In this document: one piece after another, positions 28,387-37,195 of the stretch
How positions within the stretch are numbered: position 1 is the stretch's first letter
How the letters are laid out: each line of letters begins with the position of its first letter
Assembly: GCA_029289235.1 (NCBI GenBank)
Contig: JARFTZ010000046.1
Location: 248,001-312,000 of the forward strand
Length of the DNA stretch: 64,000 nt
Direction: 5' to 3'
DNA from: Gammaproteobacteria bacterium
GTDB taxonomy: Bacteria > Pseudomonadota > Gammaproteobacteria > Burkholderiales > Rhodocyclaceae
Position numbers and translations under genes: made by a program
The notes under the pieces: model-generated
Databases searched by the model: none
What the model saw: the letters and a program-made list of their open reading frames with translations, nothing else
Told to the model about the DNA's origin: nothing

Positions 28387-28674
28387 ATGCCCATGCAAAC
28401 GCGTGATTCGATTCATTCGCCGCTGACCGTCTGGCTAACACTGGTCGTCGCCACCGGCATTACCTTCTTTGCTGGCGAGTTCGAAGGTTCCGGCCCCGCC
28501 GGTCGCTGGCTCGTCATCGGCGTACTGGCGCTGGCCTTGTTCAAGGGCAGCCTGGTGGCCCTGCATTTCATGGAACTGCGCCATGCGCCCGCGGTCTGGA
28601 AATGGAGCGTGCTGGGCTGGCTGTGGATGGTCGTGCTCGGCATCGCCGGGGCTTATCTGAAGGGAACGGCATGA
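28387..28674 (+). CDS. norF: NorF-like small membrane protein (prokaryotic COX IV type)
   Basis: 95 aa with three hydrophobic segments (LTVWLTLVVATGITFF, WLVIGVLALALFKGSLVALHFMEL, WSVLGWLWMVVLGIAGAYL). The ALFKGSLVALHFMELRHAP motif is that of prokaryotic cytochrome oxidase subunit IV/NorF. It starts directly after the norE stop and overlaps norQ by 4 bases. Confidence 0.85.
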   Translation: MPMQTRDSIHSPLTVWLTLVVATGITFFAGEFEGSGPAGRWLVIGVLALALFKGSLVALHFMELRHAPAVWKWSVLGWLWMVVLGIAGAYLKGTA

Positions 28675-29483
28675 ACTCACTGGCGGAACCGCGGCTCGCG
28701 GCCGTGCGCGAAATCCCGAGCTATACCCCGGCCGGCAACGAGGCCGAGGTGTTCGAGCTGGCCTGGAAGAACCGGCTGCCGCTGCTGCTCAAGGGACCGA
28801 CCGGCTGCGGCAAGACGCGCTTCGTCGCGCACATGGCGGCGCGGCTGGGCCTGCCGCTGTTCACCGTGGCCTGTCACGACGATCTGACCGCGGCCGACCT
28901 CGTCGGCCGCCATCTGATCTCGGGCAACGGGACGGTGTGGAGCGACGGCCCGCTGACCCGCGCGGTGCGCGCGGGCGGCATCTGCTACCTCGACGAGGTG
29001 GTCGAGGCACGCAAGGACACCACGGTGGTCCTGCACCCGCTGGCCGACGACCGGCGCGTGCTGCCGATCGACCGTACCGGCGAGCTCTTGCCGGCGCCGC
29101 CCTCGTTCATGCTGGTGGTCTCGTACAACCCGGGCTACCAGAATCTGCTCAAGGGCATGAAGCCCTCGACGCGCCAGCGCTTCGTCAGCCTGAGTTTCGA
29201 CTTCCCGGCGCCGGAGCGCGAAGCGGCCATCGTGCACGGAGAAAGCGGCCTCGACCTTGCCGTTTGCGCGCAGCTCGTCAAGCTCGCCGCGTCACTGCGC
29301 GCGCTCAAGGACCGCGACCTGGAAGAAGCGCCGAGCACGCGCCTGCTGGTCTATGCCGCGACCCTGATCGGCGCCGGCCTGGGTGTCGAAGACGCCTGCC
29401 GCGTGGCCATCGTCGACGGCCTGACCGACGACCCGCCGACGGCGGCGGCGTTGATGGACGTCGTGCATGCCGTCTTGGGCTAG
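28671..29483 (+). CDS. norQ: AAA+ ATPase NorQ (MoxR/CbbQ type)
   Basis: 270 aa from the ATG overlapping norF. Walker A LKGPTGCGKTRF (about residues 40-51), Walker B GICYLDEVVEA, sensor-like LVVSYNPGYQ and a C-terminal CbbQ_C domain. With NorD it inserts the non-haem Fe into NorB (known for the family). Confidence 0.94.
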   Translation: MNSLAEPRLAAVREIPSYTPAGNEAEVFELAWKNRLPLLLKGPTGCGKTRFVAHMAARLGLPLFTVACHDDLTAADLVGRHLISGNGTVWSDGPLTRAVRAGGICYLDEVVEARKDTTVVLHPLADDRRVLPIDRTGELLPAPPSFMLVVSYNPGYQNLLKGMKPSTRQRFVSLSFDFPAPEREAAIVHGESGLDLAVCAQLVKLAASLRALKDRDLEEAPSTRLLVYAATLIGAGLGVEDACRVAIVDGLTDDPPTAAALMDVVHAVLG

Positions 29484-29527
29484 AACCACGGCTCCCTGTC
29501 TGCCGACAATCACGCGCGTCAATACCC

Positions 29528-29923
29528 ATGTCTTCGTTCTCCCCACATGACGATCCTGGACGGCGCTTCGCCGTCATCGCCGAGAGCCTGTATCTCGCCA
29601 ACCTGCTGATCGCCCCGGGTTTCGCCTTTCTGGGGCTGCTGTGGCTGTGGCGGCGAGCCGACGTGCGGGCCTTGCCGCTGGCGCGCCAGCACCTGCGGCA
29701 AACGCTGATCGCGAGCCTGTGGGCCGGCGCCATGTTGGGCGGGCTGAGCGCGGGCATCCTGCTGATCGGCGGTTTTACGTCGATGTGGAGCTGGTTCGCC
29801 GTGATCCTCTACTTCATCGTCTTCCACTCGACGCTGGTGCTGTGCGGCATGGTCGGCCTGTCGCGCGCAATCTCCGGCCAGCCCTACCGCTTTCCATTGA
29901 TCGGCCCCGGCGACCCGGCATGA
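29528..29923 (+). CDS. Small nor-cluster membrane protein of unknown function
   Basis: 131 aa, three hydrophobic segments (SLYLANLLIAPGFAFLGLLWLW; ASLWAGAMLGGLSAGILLIGG; WFAVILYFIVFHSTLVLCG). I do not recognise a named family. It overlaps the polyferredoxin gene by 4 bases and lies 44 bases after norQ, so it is part of the nor operon and likely works with the polyferredoxin in the membrane. Confidence 0.75.
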   Translation: MSSFSPHDDPGRRFAVIAESLYLANLLIAPGFAFLGLLWLWRRADVRALPLARQHLRQTLIASLWAGAMLGGLSAGILLIGGFTSMWSWFAVILYFIVFHSTLVLCGMVGLSRAISGQPYRFPLIGPGDPA

Positions 29924-30942
29924 AACACCGCGTCACTCCCATCGCCATCCATGCGCCCGCCAGCACCCGCGCCGCCGAGCGCCGCAAGCAGGCCTGGCGC
30001 CTGCTTGCCCAGGCGGCGTTCTTCATTGTCTTCGTGCTGACGCCGGTGTTCGATCTCTTCCGCTACGACCTGACGCGCGGCCACGCCTATTTCCTCGGCA
30101 TGGAATGGCGCCTGGGGATCGATGCCTTCCTGAACGGCGAGATCGGAGCCGGCATGGCCGCGATCAACGTTCTCGGCCGATTGTTCGTTCCGCTGTTCTC
30201 GATCGCCGGACTGGTGATCTTCATTTCCTGGAAGTGGGGGCGGCTTTACTGCGGCTGGCTGTGCCCGCACTTTTCGGTCGTCGAGACGATCAACCGCCTG
30301 ATGCTGGTGGCCACCGGCAAGCCGAGCCTGTGGGATCCGCGCGCGCTGCCGACCCGCCAGCCGGACGGCTCGGTGATCCGCCCCGACCGGCGCGTCTGGC
30401 TGCTGGTGCTGCCGCTGGCGGTTTTCTTCGCCTTCCTGTGGGCGGTGGTGCTGCTCAGTTACCTGATGCCGCCGCTGGAAATGTACCCGCGCCTGTTCAG
30501 CCTGTCGCTGCAGCGCTACGAAGCCATCTTCGTCATCGCCGCGACCGTCGTGCTGAGCCTCGAATTTCTCCTCGCGCGCCATCTCTTCTGCCGCTATGCC
30601 TGCGCCGTCGGCATGTTCCAGAGCCTGGCCTGGATGGGCAACAGGAAGGCGCTGGTGGTCGGGGTTGATCGCACGCGGCTGGCCGAATGTTCCGACTGCC
30701 TGCAGGGTGAAGGCAGCGCCTGCGAGGCAGCCTGCCCGATGCGCCTGAAGCCGCGCAGCATAAAGCGGCTGATGTTTGCCTGTACCCAGTGCGCGCAATG
30801 CATCTCGGCCTGCGCGACGGTGCAGACCGACAATCCACAGGGCGGGTTGCTGGCATGGGTGCAAGGCGAGGAAGCGCGCCAGCTCGAAGGCGGTTTCAAG
30901 GCGCCGCGGCCGGCGCGTGCTCCCGACGCCGGGGAGGGCTGA
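29920..30942 (+). CDS. Membrane polyferredoxin (NapH/CcoG-like) in the nor cluster
   Basis: 340 aa. Four to five membrane helices with a NapH/CcoG-like Cys pattern in the membrane part (YCGWLCPHFS; FCRYACAVGMFQ), then a soluble C-terminus with two clusters of Cys (CSDCLQGEGSACEAACPM and CTQCAQCISACATV) fitting two [4Fe-4S] centres. Likely moves electrons from the quinol pool or membrane to the cytoplasmic face, perhaps for NorB metal-centre maturation (inference). Overlaps the preceding gene by 4 bases; norD follows with 1 base between. Confidence 0.85.
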   Translation: MKHRVTPIAIHAPASTRAAERRKQAWRLLAQAAFFIVFVLTPVFDLFRYDLTRGHAYFLGMEWRLGIDAFLNGEIGAGMAAINVLGRLFVPLFSIAGLVIFISWKWGRLYCGWLCPHFSVVETINRLMLVATGKPSLWDPRALPTRQPDGSVIRPDRRVWLLVLPLAVFFAFLWAVVLLSYLMPPLEMYPRLFSLSLQRYEAIFVIAATVVLSLEFLLARHLFCRYACAVGMFQSLAWMGNRKALVVGVDRTRLAECSDCLQGEGSACEAACPMRLKPRSIKRLMFACTQCAQCISACATVQTDNPQGGLLAWVQGEEARQLEGGFKAPRPARAPDAGEG

Positions 30943-30943
30943 G

Positions 30944-32809
30944 ATAGAAGAGTGGGTCGGCGGACTCTGGCACCGGCTCGTCACGCGCAGCGCCGGCGAC
31001 CACCATCCCGAGGCTGCGGTGCATCTGGCCGAGATGGAACGGCCGCTCGGGGTTCTCTACCGCGCTTTCGGCGGCGACCGCGGCCACCGCGTCGGTGGCG
31101 CCGCGCTGGATCGCCACCACAGCCGCCGACGCTGGCTGCAACGGCTCGCCGGCAGCGGCGAGCGCGTCGCACTGGCGGCCGTCGAGAACGACACCCTGCG
31201 CCTGCCGGCGAGCATCGACTGCTTTGCCGATCGTGAACTGAATCGCGATCTGTACCTGTGGCTGGCGGCTCTGGCCGCTTGCACGGCGACGACTACGCCG
31301 CTACATGGGGATTGGCTGACCCGCAATCAGCAGGCCACCAAGGATGCACTGGAACGCTTTCCCGGACTGGCCGGCCGCTACCGCCGGCTGGTGGTCGCGC
31401 ATCTGGGGCAACGCCTGGCGCCGGACGCCCTGCCCGCCGACGAAGCCGCGCAGGAGAACGCCATCCGCGCCGCACTGCTCGATCCCGGCAGTGTGACCGG
31501 ACTGCCGACGGGCACGCGCAAGACGAGGCCGCCGCAACCCGTCCTGCTCTGGCTATCGCCTCTCTCCCACGCTGCGGCGCAGATGCCGGAGAATTCCTCC
31601 TTGCCCGATCCGGAGGGAGCAGCGGCGCACGCGGCGAACTCCAATACGTCGGAGGATAACGAACGCAAGCACCGCGCGGAACGGGTCGACTTGCCGCAAC
31701 CGAAGAGCCCGTTCATCCTGATGTTCCGCGCCGAGAGCCTGCCGACCTGGGGCGAGTACGTGCGCGTCAACCGGGCGCTCGACGACGAGCCCGATCCGAA
31801 TGCCCGTAATACGGCACGCGACCTCGACCGTCTGTCGCTGGCGCGCGGTGGTACGCCGACGCGCTCGAAGGTGAAGTTCGACCTCGACCTGCCCTCCGAA
31901 GCATCCGACGATCTGCGCCTCGGCGAGGGTATCCCGCTACCGGAATGGGACTACCGCCAGGGAGTGCTGCTGCCCGGCCACGCCCGCCTGCAGCCGATGC
32001 AGGCGCGCGAGGCGCCACCCGCGACGTTGCCGGGTCATCTGGTTTCGCCTGCGCGCCGCCTGCGCGACCGTTTCGCCGCGCTGGTCGACAGCCGGCGCTG
32101 GCAGCGCGGCCAGAGCGACGGCGACGAGATCGACCTCGACGCGTGCATCCGCTATTTCGGCGACCGGCGCTCCGGCGGCGTCACGCCGGCCCCGGGCTTG
32201 TATTGCGCGCGCCGTCCGCTCGATCGCGAGCTCGCGTGTCTGCTGCTGGCCGACCTGTCGATGTCGACGGATGCCTGGGTCTCGAATTCGCACCGCGTGA
32301 TCGACGTCGTCCGCGATGCCGCCTTCCTGTTCTGCGAAGCCTTGACCGCGACGGGCGACCGTTTCGGGGTGTACGGTTTTTCCTCGGTAAAGCGCGGCCA
32401 CGCCCGTTTTCATCTCGTCAAGGACTTCGCCGCCCCGTACGACGCCAAGGCCCGCGGCCGCATCGCCGCGCTCAGGCCCGGCTACTACACGCGAATGGGC
32501 GCCGCCGTGCGCCAGGCGACGCGCATCCTGGCCGAGCAGCCGGCCAATCGCCGCCTGCTTCTGTTGCTCTCGGACGGCAAGCCGAACGATCTCGACGAGT
32601 ACGACAGCCGCTACGGCATCGAGGATACTCGCATGGCGGTCGTGGAAGCGCGCCGGATCGGCATCACACCGTTCTGCGTCACGATCGACCGTGCGGGCGG
32701 CGCGTACCTCCCGCATCTGTTCGGGCAGGACGGTTTCCTGATGATCAGTGATCCGGAAAGGCTGCCGGAACGCCTGCCGAAGCTCTATGCCGAGTTGAGC
32801 GGGTTGTAA
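30944..32809 (+). CDS. norD: NorD VWA-domain protein for NO reductase maturation; apparent AUA start
   Basis: 621 aa if read from ATA at 30944. The C-terminal VWA domain has the MIDAS motif DLSMST (LLADLSMSTDAWVSN), LLLLLSDGKPND and ITPFCVTIDR. NorD proteins characteristically begin MEEWVG; here the frame reads IEEWVG, with ATA where ATG is expected, one base after the polyferredoxin TGA and with GGGAGG upstream at standard spacing. In-frame alternatives are GTG at 31019 and ATG at 31034, both of which cut conserved sequence. Partner of NorQ. Confidence 0.9.
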   Translation: MEEWVGGLWHRLVTRSAGDHHPEAAVHLAEMERPLGVLYRAFGGDRGHRVGGAALDRHHSRRRWLQRLAGSGERVALAAVENDTLRLPASIDCFADRELNRDLYLWLAALAACTATTTPLHGDWLTRNQQATKDALERFPGLAGRYRRLVVAHLGQRLAPDALPADEAAQENAIRAALLDPGSVTGLPTGTRKTRPPQPVLLWLSPLSHAAAQMPENSSLPDPEGAAAHAANSNTSEDNERKHRAERVDLPQPKSPFILMFRAESLPTWGEYVRVNRALDDEPDPNARNTARDLDRLSLARGGTPTRSKVKFDLDLPSEASDDLRLGEGIPLPEWDYRQGVLLPGHARLQPMQAREAPPATLPGHLVSPARRLRDRFAALVDSRRWQRGQSDGDEIDLDACIRYFGDRRSGGVTPAPGLYCARRPLDRELACLLLADLSMSTDAWVSNSHRVIDVVRDAAFLFCEALTATGDRFGVYGFSSVKRGHARFHLVKDFAAPYDAKARGRIAALRPGYYTRMGAAVRQATRILAEQPANRRLLLLLSDGKPNDLDEYDSRYGIEDTRMAVVEARRIGITPFCVTIDRAGGAYLPHLFGQDGFLMISDPERLPERLPKLYAELSGL

Positions 32810-32887
32810 GCGTGCGAAACGCCGGCTTGTCCTGAACGGGGGCATTAACCTCGATTGCGCCGACGGAGATATCGCCCGGTCGTTGAG

Positions 32888-32922
32888 AAAAAACAAAAAG
32901 GCCCCGCCATCGCGACGGGGCC
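32888..32922 (-). terminator. Rho-independent terminator of the tct-aroD operon
   Basis: Stem GGCCCCGTCGCGATGGCGGGGCC region (GGCCCCG paired with CGGGGCC at 32900-32922). On the minus strand it is followed by CTTTTTGTTTTTT. It lies 25 bases after the aroD stop. Confidence 0.85.
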
Positions 32923-32946
32923 CGAGTGTGCCGTGGTCGGTAGGCG

Positions 32947-33732
32947 TTACTGCCCGCCGGTCACCGCCTGGCGGACGATCGCCAGCGCCGTACGCAGATC
33001 TTCGATGGCGACCTGCCCCGGCGCGGAGCTGCTCTTGCCGACAGCGAAGGTCGCCGCCGAGCCGTACACCCAACCCATGATCCGCGACAGCGAACCGACG
33101 CCGCCCATCGACATGCTGATCAGCGGGATGTCCAGCGTCTCGCGCGCCCGGCTGGTGGCAGCAAGCAATTCGAGCACGTCAAGATCGCTGTTCGGCATCA
33201 CCGCCACCTTGCCGACATCGGCGCCGTACTGCTTGGCCGCGGCGAACTTGCTGTCGAGCGTCGCCGCATCGGGCGTCATCTGGAAGTTGTGGAACGACAT
33301 GATCATGCCGATGCCGCTGGCTTTCGAGACTTCGCGCAGCGCCTGGATATCGGCCGGCGCGTTGGAGAGTTCGTAGTCGATCAGTTCGACGCACTTGGCC
33401 TGGCACGCCGCGGTGTACATCGCCACCACCGCCGGCTCGTCGATCGTCAGCGGCTGTCCGCCTTCCGTCACGTTGCGCCGCGTCAGCAGCACCGGAATGC
33501 CGTCCGCCGCCTCGCGGATCGCCAGCGCCGTTTCGATCACCGCAGGGATATCGCCAATGGCCTCGAAAAAGTCGATCCGCCATTCCAGCAGGTCCGGCTT
33601 TTTCGGGACGATGAAGGCGACCTCCTCAAGAATCGCCGCCCGCGTCTTGCCGACCAGCGGCGTGATGATGGCTGGCAAGGTGCCGCCACCAAGAGATTTT
33701 CCCTGAACCTGGATCAGTCTTGTTTCTTTCAT
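32947..33732 (-). CDS. aroD: Type I 3-dehydroquinate dehydratase
   Basis: 261 aa. TIM-barrel class I enzyme: DLLEWRIDFFE (substrate-binding Glu/Arg), the catalytic His in SFHNF, the Schiff-base Lys in VGKVAVMP, and the loop ISMSMGGVGSLSRI. Interconverts 3-dehydroquinate and 3-dehydroshikimate. It is the last gene of an operon with tctCBA, so it may serve uptake and use of a hydroaromatic acid such as quinate, rather than or as well as biosynthesis (inference). Confidence 0.93.
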   Translation of the reverse strand: MKETRLIQVQGKSLGGGTLPAIITPLVGKTRAAILEEVAFIVPKKPDLLEWRIDFFEAIGDIPAVIETALAIREAADGIPVLLTRRNVTEGGQPLTIDEPAVVAMYTAACQAKCVELIDYELSNAPADIQALREVSKASGIGMIMSFHNFQMTPDAATLDSKFAAAKQYGADVGKVAVMPNSDLDVLELLAATSRARETLDIPLISMSMGGVGSLSRIMGWVYGSAATFAVGKSSSAPGQVAIEDLRTALAIVRQAVTGGQ

Positions 33733-33818
33733 GCTTGCATGCTCCCGAGTGTAATAAGGCCACGGACAGTTACATTTCCTCTCGACGCAACCCGTATCAG
33801 CCTTCCCCGCATCTTGCA

Positions 33819-33842
33819 GGCCCCGGGCCGGAGTCCGGGGCC
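33819..33842 (-). terminator. GC-rich hairpin between tctA and aroD
   Basis: GGCCCCGG and CCGGGGCC form a perfect 8-bp stem with an 8-base loop directly after the tctA stop. There is no T-run, so it is more likely a transcript-stabilising or attenuating hairpin than a full terminator. Confidence 0.4.
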
Positions 33843-33854
33843 GTCAATGTTACG

Positions 33855-35384
33855 CTAACTCGCTGTTCCCGCGCCATTCCGCCGGAAGCAGCCGATCAGC
33901 CGCCCCCAGTAGCGCGTCTGGCTGAGGATGGTCAGCGACAGCAAGGCCAGCAGAACCAGCGACACCGGACTGGTGAAGAACTCGGCAACGAACTCCGCCG
34001 GGTCATTGCTGACCGAGATCATCGCGCGCCGGTAGTTCGAATCGAGAAGCGGCCCGAGAATGATCCCGAGGATGACCGGCCCGACCTGATAGCCATACAT
34101 CTTCAGGAAGTAGCCAACGACGCCGAAGCCGAGCATCCAGTAGATGTGCACCGGATTGTTCTCGATGGCGTAGGAGCCGACCGCCGAGAGCACGACGATC
34201 ATCGGCAGCAGCGCGGACTTGGGAATCTCGACGATCTTGGCGAACAGCTTGATGCCCATGAAGCCGAAAACCGCAAGCCAGATGCAGGCGAGCGCCAGGT
34301 TGCCGACGGTGAACCAGAACAGGTGCGGCGTTTCCAGCAGCATCATCGGCCCCGGCTTCAGCCCGTGGATGTAGAGCGCACCGATGATCACTGCGGTCAC
34401 CGCATCACCCGGAATGCCGAGCGTCAGCATCGGGATGTAGCAACCGCCCACCGACCCGACCGCTGCCGCCTCCGGGGCGACAACGCCTTCCCAGGCACCT
34501 TCGCCGAACGGCCGCTCCGGGTTCTTCACCGTGCGCTTGGCGTGATCGTAGGCCATCAGCGCGGCGATGTCGCCGCCCGCACCGGGCAGGGCGCCAACAA
34601 CCACGCCAAGGACGGAGCAGCGCGAGGCCAGCGGCAGGTGCTTGCGGATCAAACTCCAGGACGGGAACAACTTGCTGACGTTCTGCTTTACGGTAGCAAA
34701 GTGCAGTTCGTGCAACTGAACAAGCACTTCGGAGACGCCGAACAAGCCGATCATCGCGGCGACGTACGGCGCCCCGGCGGTCAGATGCACGGAGCCGAAG
34801 GTAAAACGCGGTTCCGCGGTCAGCGGATCCAGCCCCACCATGCCGAAGAGGATACCCAGCGCCCCGGCGAAGACGCCCTTGGCCATCATTCCGCCCGACA
34901 GGCTGCCGACCAGCAGCAGGCCCCAGATCGCCAGCATCATGTAGTCGCGCGGAGCAAACATGAGCGCCAGATCCGACAGCATCGGCGCCCCCACCGCCAG
35001 ACAAACGACGCCGATCAAACCGCCGACGACCCCCATGATCGTGGTCAGACCGATCGCCTGCCCGGCCTCGCCCATTTTGGCCAGCGGATAACCGTCCAGC
35101 GCCGAGGCAATCGCCGCCGGCGCGCCGGGAACGTTGATCAGGATCGCGCTGCGCGAGCCACCATAGACGCCGCCGTAGTAGATCCCGGCGATCAGCGCCA
35201 GGGCCTCGTTGACGCCCCACTTGAAGGTGAAGGAGATCAGGATCGACACCGCCATCGTCACCGACAGCCCCGGAATCGCCCCGACGTAGATGCCGAAGAA
35301 CACGCCCGCCGCGGTCAGGAACATGAGGTAGGGATCGAGGAAGCTCATCCCGAAGTACGAGAGATTCATCATCACGTCGCTCAT
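33855..35384 (-). CDS. tctA: Tripartite tricarboxylate transporter large permease TctA
   Basis: 509 aa, about 11-12 membrane helices, with TctA signatures VFFGIYVGAIPGLSVTMAV near the N-terminus and GALPGAGGDIAALMAYDHAK and YIPMLTLGIPGDAVTAV further on. Sodium- or proton-driven uptake of organic acids with TctB and TctC. Overlaps tctB by 4 bases. Confidence 0.94.
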   Translation of the reverse strand: MSDVMMNLSYFGMSFLDPYLMFLTAAGVFFGIYVGAIPGLSVTMAVSILISFTFKWGVNEALALIAGIYYGGVYGGSRSAILINVPGAPAAIASALDGYPLAKMGEAGQAIGLTTIMGVVGGLIGVVCLAVGAPMLSDLALMFAPRDYMMLAIWGLLLVGSLSGGMMAKGVFAGALGILFGMVGLDPLTAEPRFTFGSVHLTAGAPYVAAMIGLFGVSEVLVQLHELHFATVKQNVSKLFPSWSLIRKHLPLASRCSVLGVVVGALPGAGGDIAALMAYDHAKRTVKNPERPFGEGAWEGVVAPEAAAVGSVGGCYIPMLTLGIPGDAVTAVIIGALYIHGLKPGPMMLLETPHLFWFTVGNLALACIWLAVFGFMGIKLFAKIVEIPKSALLPMIVVLSAVGSYAIENNPVHIYWMLGFGVVGYFLKMYGYQVGPVILGIILGPLLDSNYRRAMISVSNDPAEFVAEFFTSPVSLVLLALLSLTILSQTRYWGRLIGCFRRNGAGTAS

Positions 35385-35872
35385 CGGAACATCCTTTCAA
35401 GAATTCCTTCCGGCAACACCACCGAGAAGGCGGTCTGGAAGACGAGATAGACGACGGCCAGCGACACGACGTTGCTGACGATCATGTGCACATAGCGGCG
35501 CTCGCCGAGTACCAGGCTCGCTGCCACCAGATACAGGAACGACGCGGTGATGAAACCGAGCGGTTCGAGCAGGAACATGTAGGCGATCAGCACAAAGATG
35601 AAGATCATGTGCCGCGCAGGGAAGACCTTCTCGAAGAAGCTCTGGCCCAGCGTCTTGCCAAGCTTCAGTTCCGGCACCGGCTTCTTCAACTCGCGGAAGA
35701 TGATCACCAGCGAGCTCACGCACATCACCAGGCTGGCGCCCAGGGGCAGCGAGCCGGCGGAACTCCAGGAGGAGAAACCGGAGATCCGGTACGACAGATA
35801 GAACGCCGTCAGGCTGAACAACAGGAGCGCCAGACAAAACCCGAGCTCGCCGGGCAGCCTCGGCTTGTGCAT
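35381..35872 (-). CDS. tctB: Tripartite tricarboxylate transporter small permease TctB
   Basis: 163 aa from the ATG at 35872, preceded by AAAAGGAA. The frame is open 49 codons further upstream, but that part is translated from a dispersed inverted repeat (35951-36017) and is not protein-coding. Four hydrophobic segments, typical TctB (ELGFCLALLLFSLTAFYLSY; HMIFIFVLIAYMFLLEPLGF). Confidence 0.9.
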   Translation of the reverse strand: MHKPRLPGELGFCLALLLFSLTAFYLSYRISGFSSWSSAGSLPLGASLVMCVSSLVIIFRELKKPVPELKLGKTLGQSFFEKVFPARHMIFIFVLIAYMFLLEPLGFITASFLYLVAASLVLGERRYVHMIVSNVVSLAVVYLVFQTAFSVVLPEGILERMFR

Positions 35873-35950
35873 TTCCTTTTCGCTAATCACTTTCGGTACA
35901 CCTCCGCGGGAAATCTCTGCGAATTTTTCCAGGCAAATGTCGAAGAGTTC

Positions 35951-36017
35951 GTCACCCCGGCGAAGGCCGGGGTCCAGTTCGTTGAATCTTCTGGATTCAG
36001 GCCTTCGCCGGAATGAC
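35951..36017. repeat. Dispersed inverted-repeat element (REP-like, PAKAGVQ type)
   Basis: Two 27-bp arms in inverted orientation, 35951-35977 and 35991-36017, share the core CCGGCGAAGGCC, with flanks GTCA and TCCAG. This is the common proteobacterial intergenic repeat whose spurious translation reads PAKAGVQ or FRRRPESR. It sits between tctC and tctB and could form a hairpin in the operon transcript. Confidence 0.75.
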
Positions 36018-36031
36018 AAACCAGCGATGGA

Positions 36032-37024
36032 TCAGGGCTTCGGGATGCCGAATTTTTCCGGCGATATCTTCGCCGCGCCGACGTCGTGCAGCAGCCAGCT
36101 GGTCACCGATTGCCATTTCGTCATGAAGGCCTCGGCCTCGGCGCCGGAGATGTTCATCATGATGTTGCCGCGGTCGGCCATCAGCTGCTTGAACTGGGGA
36201 TTGTCCGTGGCGGTCTTGAACGCCTTGACCAGCGCGGCCTTGATGTCGTCCGGCGTATCCTTGCGCACGAACACGCCATAGAACGGCCCCCACGGCAGGA
36301 ACTTGCCGAAGTCCGGATACTCCTTGGTGATCGGCGGCACGTTGGGCAGGGAGTCGACCGGTTCGGTGTTGACCACCGCCAGCGCGCGTACCCGACCGGC
36401 CTTGATGCTTTCCGTCGCCGCACCGACGCCCACCGGCGCGAAATCGGCATGACCGCCCATCACCGCCGTCACCGCCGGGCCTTCCCCGTCGAACGGCACC
36501 GACACCGTATTGAGCTTCGTCACCGCGCCGAGCATCGACGCCACCGTATGCGGCAGGCCGCCCGGACCGGTCATCGCCATCTTGATCTTGCTGGGGCGCT
36601 TCTTGGCGTCCTCGACGAGTTCGGTCATCGTCTTCCACGGCGCATCGGCCTTCACCACGACGACACCGACGCTGCGGGCGAAGATCGTTACCGGGAAGAA
36701 CTTGTCGTAGTCGAACTCGGCCAGCCCGAGCACCTTGTGCAACTGCGGATTCTCGGCCCCGAACAGGATGTTGTAGCCATCGGCCGGCGCGTTGTTCACG
36801 AAATTGGTCGAGATCGCGCCGGTACCGCCCGGCTTGTTGACCATCACGATCTTCTTCCCGAGAACGGCTTCGGCATGCGGCTGCACGGCGCGGGACACCA
36901 CGTCCATCGCCCCGCCGGCACCCCACATGATGGTTCCGGTGATATCGCGTTCCGGATACGCCGCCGAGGCGACGGTGGTGATCAGACCCAGCGCGACGGC
37001 GCCCAATAGCTTCCTTGCAATCAT
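36032..37024 (-). CDS. tctC: Tripartite tricarboxylate transporter substrate-binding protein TctC (Bug family)
   Basis: 330 aa from the ATG at 37024 (ribosome site GGAGGG). Signal peptide MIARKLLGAVALGLITTVASA, then the Bug fold: YPERDITGTIMWGAGGAMD, VMVNKPGGTGAISTNFV, GFGAENP-like loop, and MTGPGGLPHTVASML. Periplasmic high-affinity binding protein that determines substrate for TctAB. Ligand unknown; the linked aroD hints at a hydroaromatic acid. Confidence 0.92.
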   Translation of the reverse strand: MIARKLLGAVALGLITTVASAAYPERDITGTIMWGAGGAMDVVSRAVQPHAEAVLGKKIVMVNKPGGTGAISTNFVNNAPADGYNILFGAENPQLHKVLGLAEFDYDKFFPVTIFARSVGVVVVKADAPWKTMTELVEDAKKRPSKIKMAMTGPGGLPHTVASMLGAVTKLNTVSVPFDGEGPAVTAVMGGHADFAPVGVGAATESIKAGRVRALAVVNTEPVDSLPNVPPITKEYPDFGKFLPWGPFYGVFVRKDTPDDIKAALVKAFKTATDNPQFKQLMADRGNIMMNISGAEAEAFMTKWQSVTSWLLHDVGAAKISPEKFGIPKP

Positions 37025-37140
37025 TGTTTGAATCCCTCCGTTATGTCTCACTGGAAAAGCTGCCGGAAAACGGCGGCCGTTCAGCCGGCCTTTGGCGTGC
37101 CGACTCGACTCTCATGGTAGAAATCGCAGCAAACCTCGTC

Positions 37141-37158
37141 ACCCGACTAAAGTCGGGT
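37141..37158. other. Short perfect hairpin between comEC and tctC
   Basis: ACCCGACT-AA-AGTCGGGT. Lies after the comEC stop on the minus strand, without a T-run. Possibly a weak terminator. Confidence 0.35.
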
Positions 37159-37195
37159 AATTTGCGGAGGCCAACAAGGATCAGGCTCGACGATG

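Noticed and set aside
33720-35450. 576-codon frame on the plus strand across tctA
   Set aside because: Antisense shadow of tctA, with charged low-complexity composition and no ribosome site.
35873-36019. 49-residue N-terminal extension of TctB (FRRRPESR-type sequence)
   Set aside because: It is translated from a dispersed inverted repeat; the ATG at 35872 has a ribosome site and gives the normal family length.
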